Below, in pieces: positions 59,168 through 64,000 of a DNA stretch of 64,000 nucleotides (positions are counted from its first letter, which is position 1; each line of letters begins with the position of its first letter). Source of the stretch: Asparagopsis taxiformis (lineage: Eukaryota > Rhodophyta > Florideophyceae > Bonnemaisoniales > Bonnemaisoniaceae); assembly GCA_030407315.1 (NCBI GenBank), contig JALQPE010000320.1:124001-188000 (forward strand), read 5' to 3'. Made by a program: the position numbers and the translations under genes. The notes beneath the pieces are model-generated. The model did not search any database. It saw only the letters and a program-made list of their open reading frames with translations, and was not told where the DNA came from.

Positions 59168-60651
59168 ATGACGAAGCAGCGAATTTCCTACTTTATGGAC
59201 AATGACATCGGCGGTTTTTACTATGGGCAACATCATCCGATGAAACCTCATCGTCTGAGCATGACGCATAACTTGACACTCGCATATGGTATGTGAAGAT
59301 GCAGTATGTTATAAATGGTAAAGTCTCCGTTCCGAGTGAATGGTATCTGACAAACAGCGTTTCATTCCTCTTTTTTCTTTGCCAACGCTTATTTCCTTAG
59401 GATTGTACAGAAAGATGGTGCGTTTCATTTTACTTGCGTAGTTTAGACGTTTAGTTCAGTTGGGACAAGATCTTCTGACCTTCTAGACCCCGTTTCGACA
59501 CACAGGAAGTATATCGTCCGCGCCTTGCCACGCCTGATGAGTTTCGTCAGTTTCACGCGGCTGATTACGTAGATTTCTTACAGAGAGTGTCTCCTGATAA
59601 CTGTCAAGAGTTCACCAAGGAATTGACGAAATTCAACGTAGGCCGTTCAGGCGGAGATTGCCCCCTTTTTGATGGACTGTTTGAATTTTGCCAGTTGTAT
59701 ACCGGCGGGAGTATTGATGGAGCTAGGAAGCTTATGGCAGGAACAGCTGATATTGCTATCAACTGGGCTGGCGGCCTGCACCACGCAAAGAAATCTGAGG
59801 CGTCGGGCTTTTGTTACACAAACGACATTGTTTTAGCTATTTTGGAGCTGCTCAAATTCTATCCACGCGTCTTGTACATTGATATAGATGTGCATCATGG
59901 CGACGGCGTAGAAGAGGCATTCTATGTGACGGATCGTGTGATGACGGTGTCGTTTCACAAATTTGGAGATATGTTCTTCCCGGGTACGGGAGATGTATGG
60001 GATAAAGGTTCCGGTCGTGGCGAATACTATGCTGTTAATTTTCCGCTCAAGGACGGTATTGATGACGACAACTACGAACGCGTATTCCAACCGGTTATTC
60101 AGAAAGTAATGGAAATGTTCCGACCGTCGGCGGTAGTACTGCAGTGCGGTGCAGATTCTCTAGCAAACGATAGGCTAGGGTGCTTTAATCTGACTATCAA
60201 GGGGCACGGAAAGTGCGTCAAGTTTGTGAAGGGCTTTAACATTCCTACGCTTGTTTTGGGTGGAGGTGGTTATAATATTAGAAGCGTTGCTAGATGTTGG
60301 GCATACGAAACTGCTTTACTACTGGATACGGCTATCGATGATACGATTCCTTTCAACGACTACTGGCAATACTTTGAGCCCGACCACAAGTTGCACTTTG
60401 CGAAGACAGATTGTGAAGATCACAACAGTCGGGATTACATTGAGAAATTGAAAATCAAAGTGATGGAGAACTTGCGTTGTTTAAACTTTGCTCCATCGGT
60501 GGGTCTTCAAGAGGTACCTTCAACATATCACCATACGGATGATGAGGCGGATCAAGATGCGGACGCGAGGCCAAGAACGGATAAGAAAGATGCAGATGGA
60601 GAATACTTTGATGGAGACAAAGATCAAGGAATGGATGGAAACGGTTCCTAA
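59168..60651 (+). CDS. class I (RPD3-type) histone deacetylase, three exons with a 17-nt microexon
   Basis: 427 aa. Exons: 59168-59288, 59401-59417 and 59506-60651; introns of 112 nt (G|GTATGT to CCTTAG|G, phase 1) and 88 nt (ATG|GTGCGT to ACACAG|G, phase 0). Only with the 17-nt exon does the protein read NLTLAYGLYRKMEVYRPR, the conserved class I sequence. Catalytic features are intact: [19 protein letters not shown] (His-His charge relay), [12 protein letters not shown] (zinc Asp and His), [13 protein letters not shown] (second zinc Asp) and LGGGGYN. The C-terminal 60 residues are acidic. Likely the enzyme recruited by CYC8-type corepressors. Confidence 0.95.
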
Positions 60652-60963
60652 TTGTGAATTAGCAGGTCTAAACTGAATGTACATTTATTTGTCGGAGTTA
60701 CCACATGCCAAGTATATCAACAAGCGCAATGTGCTTGTGCTACACGACTCGTAAAGATGTCGTCAATTGTAATTGGTATAGAATGATGCTGAATATCTGA
60801 GGTTAGCCAAGAGTGGACTGATTTATAGAAGAAGCTTGACAATAATTTGTTGATATTTCACACACACTTTTCGGTTGTTTCCCATAGAATCAATTTGAGA
60901 CAGTAGTATGTTGCAATACAATTTGTGAATTGGTCTCGTCCAAGTTGTGCAGTCATATGAGCG
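60652..60963. other. intergenic between HDAC and cytochrome b5
   Basis: 312 bp, AT-rich; nothing recognised. Confidence 0.4.
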
Positions 60964-61540
60964 ATGGAAAGTTTGCCAGCGTACAGCACATTGGAAGTAG
61001 CCAAGCACGCAAGCGCCGAAGATGCGTGGATCATAATCGGCGGCAAGGTACTCAACGTATCGACATGGCTAGAGGAGCATCCAGGCGGGGACGTCGTACT
61101 ACTCGATCTTGCCGGTAAGTCGCACAGCATGCCAGCACGCGTGTGTACCATCGAATGACAAACGGCCAGCCAGCTGACGGACAGCGTCCAATGACGTGGG
61201 ATCGATTGATTGATTGAATGCGACAGGTCGAGATGCCACGCGCGAGTTTGAAGACGTCGGCCATTCCGGAGATGCGCGCGCAAGACTGGACACACTTGTG
61301 ATTGGGACGGTGCGTCCGGCCACAGATGAGGAGTTGCGAATATCACGGACGGGCGCGCCTCTCAACGAGGGGAAGATCGCCGGCGCTGCGACTGGCGAAC
61401 AGCCATTCTCCTCTTGGTTTGAGAATAGCTTGTCCGCGCGTGGCGTCGGGCTTATTGGTGCGGCTGGTGCCGCTGTTTTGGGTACTATGCTGGTTCTGCG
61501 ACGGTATGGTGTTCTGGGATTTCCGCATGAGCAACGGTAG
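60964..61540 (+). CDS. tail-anchored cytochrome b5
   Basis: 154 aa in two exons; the intron is 61115-61226 (112 nt, G|GTAAGT to GACAG|G, phase 1). The heme domain spans residues about 8-80: WIIIGGKVLNVSTWLEEHPG with HPGGD carrying the first axial His, then, across the splice, AGRDATREFEDVGHS with the second. A linker follows, then one membrane span (VGLIGAAGAAVLGTMLVL) and a short basic tail, the layout of ER or outer-mitochondrial-membrane b5. It supplies electrons to desaturases or P450-type enzymes. Without splicing the frame ends at 61158. Confidence 0.92.
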
Positions 61541-61892
61541 ATTTGTGTAGCTGTGGTTGTCGCTATATCTAGTATGTAAAGCTTGTACGGGTGCGGGGTT
61601 TGAGGTAACTTGCATATTTGTGCGTTGAAAACAATATACTTGCTGGCTGAGGCTACTGCTCCAATTCTGGAGACAAATTGGAGGGCTGGATAGGGTAGGT
61701 ATCTGAGTCATGCCTCTAGCGGTCATGATGATTCCAGTCGAGTTGCAGATCTCCAGTGCTCATCCTCAAAGCGATGTGGCCTTCGAGACGGTAGATCAAT
61801 TGGCGCCCGTGATTGCAACAGAGATTTCTATAACACCTCACCAGAGTAGACGGTCGGCGATTGGGAAATATACCTCGGAAGACCTACATATA

Positions 61893-61905
61893 TTTCCCGC
61901 CAAAA
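61893..61905 (+). promoter_or_regulatory. E2F-type element TTTCCCGCCAAAA
   Basis: Exact match to the E2F/DP consensus (TTTSSCGC) flanked by the A-rich half that makes a near-symmetric site; 164 bp upstream of the Pol epsilon subunit ATG. Confidence 0.65.
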
Positions 61906-61955
61906 TGAACGTTCACACTTTTACTTGCTAGAATTTCCAAAAATATAGTACTCAG

Positions 61956-61968
61956 CTTCCCGCCAATT
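61956..61968 (+). promoter_or_regulatory. E2F-type element CTTCCCGCCAATT
   Basis: Second copy sharing the core TTCCCGCCAA, 51 bp after the first one ends and 101 bp upstream of the start. Paired E2F sites are typical of S-phase genes. Confidence 0.6.
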
Positions 61969-62068
61969 CCCTCCTACTTCACTGAATCCTCGTTACTGCT
62001 CTGCTCCCCATCCCCATCCTTCGTCGGGACGTCACGAACGCCATCTACGAGCATCCAAACTCATCAAC

Positions 62069-64000
62069 ATGGTGAAAATCAGTAACCTCGATCGGCGAAA
62101 GTCACTGCGAGCCTTCAAACAACGCGGAATTGTTGTTCATGTCGGTGCTCTGGAAAAACTCTTTGACAAATATTACCAACTCGACTATGCCGACCTTGCG
62201 CAATTCCTCGACAGTGTTTTCGATTCCCTGTCACGCCCCGAAGTTGCACCGGATGGTATTCTAACTCAGGACATCGCGGCCTCCGTCGCGGAGCAACTGC
62301 AGCGAGAAGCCAATCGTCGCGACGGACAAGCATCTGCCAGCGTCGAGGCGATTGATTCCTTCACAGTTCCCCGATGGCGTCCACAGGCAGTAGCGACGAT
62401 CAACATGGGCTTTGCGGGGCGCAGAATTTCCGCCCCGCAAAAGCCAATGGCTGATGCAACTGCCAATGCCAAAGGCGACATGTTTCGCGCACGCTATGAA
62501 TTGATGCTCAGCAAGACGCTGCGCAACGAGCAGTTTTCCCCACCCGCTTCTGGCTTGCTGTCGGCCAACAAGGAAAGCCCCTACTTGCAGCTCACTGGCA
62601 TTGAAAGTTTGGTCGGCAGCAGAGGTGATCGTTTGGTGCTCGGAATGCTCACCCAGCTGGAGGAGGGAAGCTGGTTTCTCGAAGACCTGAACGGTAGCAT
62701 CCGTGTCGATTTGTCCCAGGCTCACGTCACTGCTGGCTTCCATACTGATAGTAGCTTTGTTATTGCCCAGGGACAACTGATCGATATGGACCAAGGCGAT
62801 CCTATCTTTCAGATCTTTGCGATGGGGACGCCGCCTCTGGAACGCCGCGAAAGCTCATTAGTAGCACTGGGAAAGGATTCAAACCTGTTCGGTGGACAGT
62901 TTGAGCCGTCTGAAGCGTCGACCCTACTTGACCTGGAGAGAGAAGCAGTAGATTCCATGTTTCTCTTTGTCTCAGATGTCGCCCTTGACAACGCTCATGT
63001 CATGGCAGGATTGCGGCATATTTTTGAAGGCTATCTCGAGGATGAAATCATCCCAACTATAGTTGTCTTTATGGGCAATTTCCTGTCGCATCCTTTCGGC
63101 CAGAAGCCCAGCGACATCGCGACGCTATCTGAAAAGTTTACCGAACTTGGCAACATGATCGCAACAGACTTCACGTCAATGGCCGAAGCCACCACCTTTG
63201 TGATTATCCCCGGAATGAATGATCCCGGTCCTGGAAATGTATTGCCGCGCCCGCCTATGCCTAAGATGCTCACGCGGGGGTTTGTCGACGCAATTGGAGA
63301 GGAGAGAGTACACTTTGGTTCGAATCCGTGTCGAATTCGGTACATGACGCAGGAGCTCACAATTCTGCGAGATGACATGATGCAAAAAATGGTGCGACAT
63401 TGCGCAGTGAAGCCGGATCTAGGGGAATCAGGGTTGATGTCCGAACACCTTTTGAAATCATTGGTGGATCAGGCTCATCTTTGTCCTCTTCCTCCTTCCG
63501 CTCGCCCAGTTCTATGGAACCATGATCACGCGCTGTGGCTTTTCCCTATCCCACACACGATCGTGCTCGCGGATAAGACGGAGGGGTACATTTGTAAGTA
63601 TGGCGGTGCACTGGGACTTAACCCGGGTTCTTTCGCGAACGAGTTTTCGTTTTCCATTTATTTGCCGGCAGAAAGAAGGGCGCAACAGTGCTCTTTGGAT
63701 AGCGAAGACATAGCTGGTCGAACTGAGGAACCTGATAAGCAGCAAGAACCGATTGCGTCAGAGGTTCCATACACTCCACTCCCGGGTCAGCCGATCGATT
63801 CTTCTGATGAAGGAGAGGCTATGCGTGAAGCGCCGGAAGATGATGAACGTTCCAGCACTGCTGGTGCGGAAGAATACTCTGCCCACGTTAGCGGACAGGA
63901 GGATGACCAAGAAGATGAGTCGTCAGATGATGATAGTATGCTGGTTCCTGCCGAAGGCCTGGAAAAGCGGGATATGAAGAGCTGGGTTATGGAGTCGGCA
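62069..64000 (+). CDS. POLE2: DNA polymerase epsilon subunit B (3' end outside window)
   Basis: 644 codons from the ATG at 62069, open to the window end. N-terminal helical domain (AFKQRGIVVHVGALEKLFDK), then an OB fold, then the calcineurin-like phosphoesterase domain, inactive in B subunits: FLFVSDVALDNAHVM, VVFMGNFLSHPFG, VIIPGMNDPGPGNVLPRPPM, FGSNPCRIRYMTQELTILRD, and the C-terminal block LWNHDHALWLFPIPHTIVLA. The usual ending LGLNPGSFANEFSFSIYLP is followed by at least 115 more residues, mostly Glu/Asp/Ser, running past the window. It acts in leading-strand replication with the catalytic subunit. Confidence 0.92.
   Translation, partial: MVKISNLDRRKSLRAFKQRGIVVHVGALEKLFDKYYQLDYADLAQFLDSVFDSLSRPEVAPDGILTQDIAASVAEQLQREANRRDGQASASVEAIDSFTVPRWRPQAVATINMGFAGRRISAPQKPMADATANAKGDMFRARYELMLSKTLRNEQFSPPASGLLSANKESPYLQLTGIESLVGSRGDRLVLGMLTQLEEGSWFLEDLNGSIRVDLSQAHVTAGFHTDSSFVIAQGQLIDMDQGDPIFQIFAMGTPPLERRESSLVALGKDSNLFGGQFEPSEASTLLDLEREAVDSMFLFVSDVALDNAHVMAGLRHIFEGYLEDEIIPTIVVFMGNFLSHPFGQKPSDIATLSEKFTELGNMIATDFTSMAEATTFVIIPGMNDPGPGNVLPRPPMPKMLTRGFVDAIGEERVHFGSNPCRIRYMTQELTILRDDMMQKMVRHCAVKPDLGESGLMSEHLLKSLVDQAHLCPLPPSARPVLWNHDHALWLFPIPHTIVLADKTEGYICKYGGALGLNPGSFANEFSFSIYLPAERRAQQCSLDSEDIAGRTEEPDKQQEPIASEVPYTPLPGQPIDSSDEGEAMREAPEDDERSSTAGAEEYSAHVSGQEDDQEDESSDDDSMLVPAEGLEKRDMKSWVMESA

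Larger units (their letters stand above)
61541..62068. promoter_or_regulatory. promoter region of Pol epsilon B subunit
   Basis: 528 bp containing two E2F-type elements within 180 bp of the start (listed separately). A 73-codon frame here lacks protein-like features. Confidence 0.6.

Noticed and set aside
63315..63330. GGTTCGAATCC-like tRNA B-box sequence
   Set aside because: It lies inside the conserved FGSNPCRI coding block of the Pol epsilon subunit, with no matching A box or cloverleaf.

Overview
The window reads as nuclear DNA of a red alga with a compact, intron-poor genome, probably a unicellular member of the Porphyridiophyceae, Rhodellophyceae or Stylonematophyceae; the exact lineage is inference. 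Several proteins carry N-terminal extensions with a phenylalanine close to the initiator Met and no preceding signal peptide, as expected for primary red-type plastids: an adenylate kinase, an FKBP with an added twin-arginine lumen signal, a DMT-family transporter, an unknown plastid-type protein and an S4 protein. The core machinery is typically eukaryotic (Pol I, topoisomerase II, exosome/SKI, CYC8, ARP8, PRP17, Pol epsilon). Most genes are uninterrupted. The introns I can place are 88 to 112 nt long, GT-AG, and nearly all phase 1. I see no transposons, rRNA, tRNA or CRISPR.

Layout. 1-11.4 kb: topoisomerase II (3' part), FAN1 nuclease, plastid adenylate kinase fused to a DUF3054-like membrane domain, a GT61-like glycosyltransferase, and a thylakoid-lumen FKBP. 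11.9-15.2 kb: two tandem VOC-family genes homogenised by gene conversion, with a decayed kinase fragment between them. 15.4-19.9 kb: a CYC8/SSN6 corepressor. 19.9-24.7 kb: a 4.8-kb region almost without genes, rich in degenerate pentanucleotide arrays and a (GC)n(AC)n tract, holding one small membrane-protein ORF. 24.7-32 kb: protein O-mannosyltransferase lacking the MIR region, APS kinase, an unknown plastid protein, a MAPK-like kinase without TxY, and a BCL7-like protein. 32-45.6 kb: ARP8, SKI3 with a frame break, a C2H2 protein, a carbohydrate sulfotransferase, an NDUFA9-like protein, insulysin, and a KA1-like protein. 46-56.4 kb: DMT transporter, PRP17, Pol I largest subunit, S4 protein, GT25 glycosyltransferase. 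56.5-64 kb: RRP43, an A34-like Pol I subunit, class I HDAC, cytochrome b5, and the Pol epsilon B subunit running off the window edge.

Genes alternate strands, giving many convergent pairs with 43-200 bp between stops; one pair overlaps by 20 bp. Divergent pairs share promoters of about 30-500 bp. Functional themes recur without forming operons: rRNA synthesis and RNA decay (RPA190, A34-like, RRP43, SKI3), chromatin and transcription control (CYC8, ARP8, HDAC, BCL7-like), genome maintenance (TOP2, FAN1, POLE2), secretory-pathway glycan and sulfate chemistry (PMT, GT61-like, GT25, sulfotransferase, APS kinase), and plastid function. The clearest regulatory signal is a pair of E2F-type elements upstream of the Pol epsilon subunit gene.
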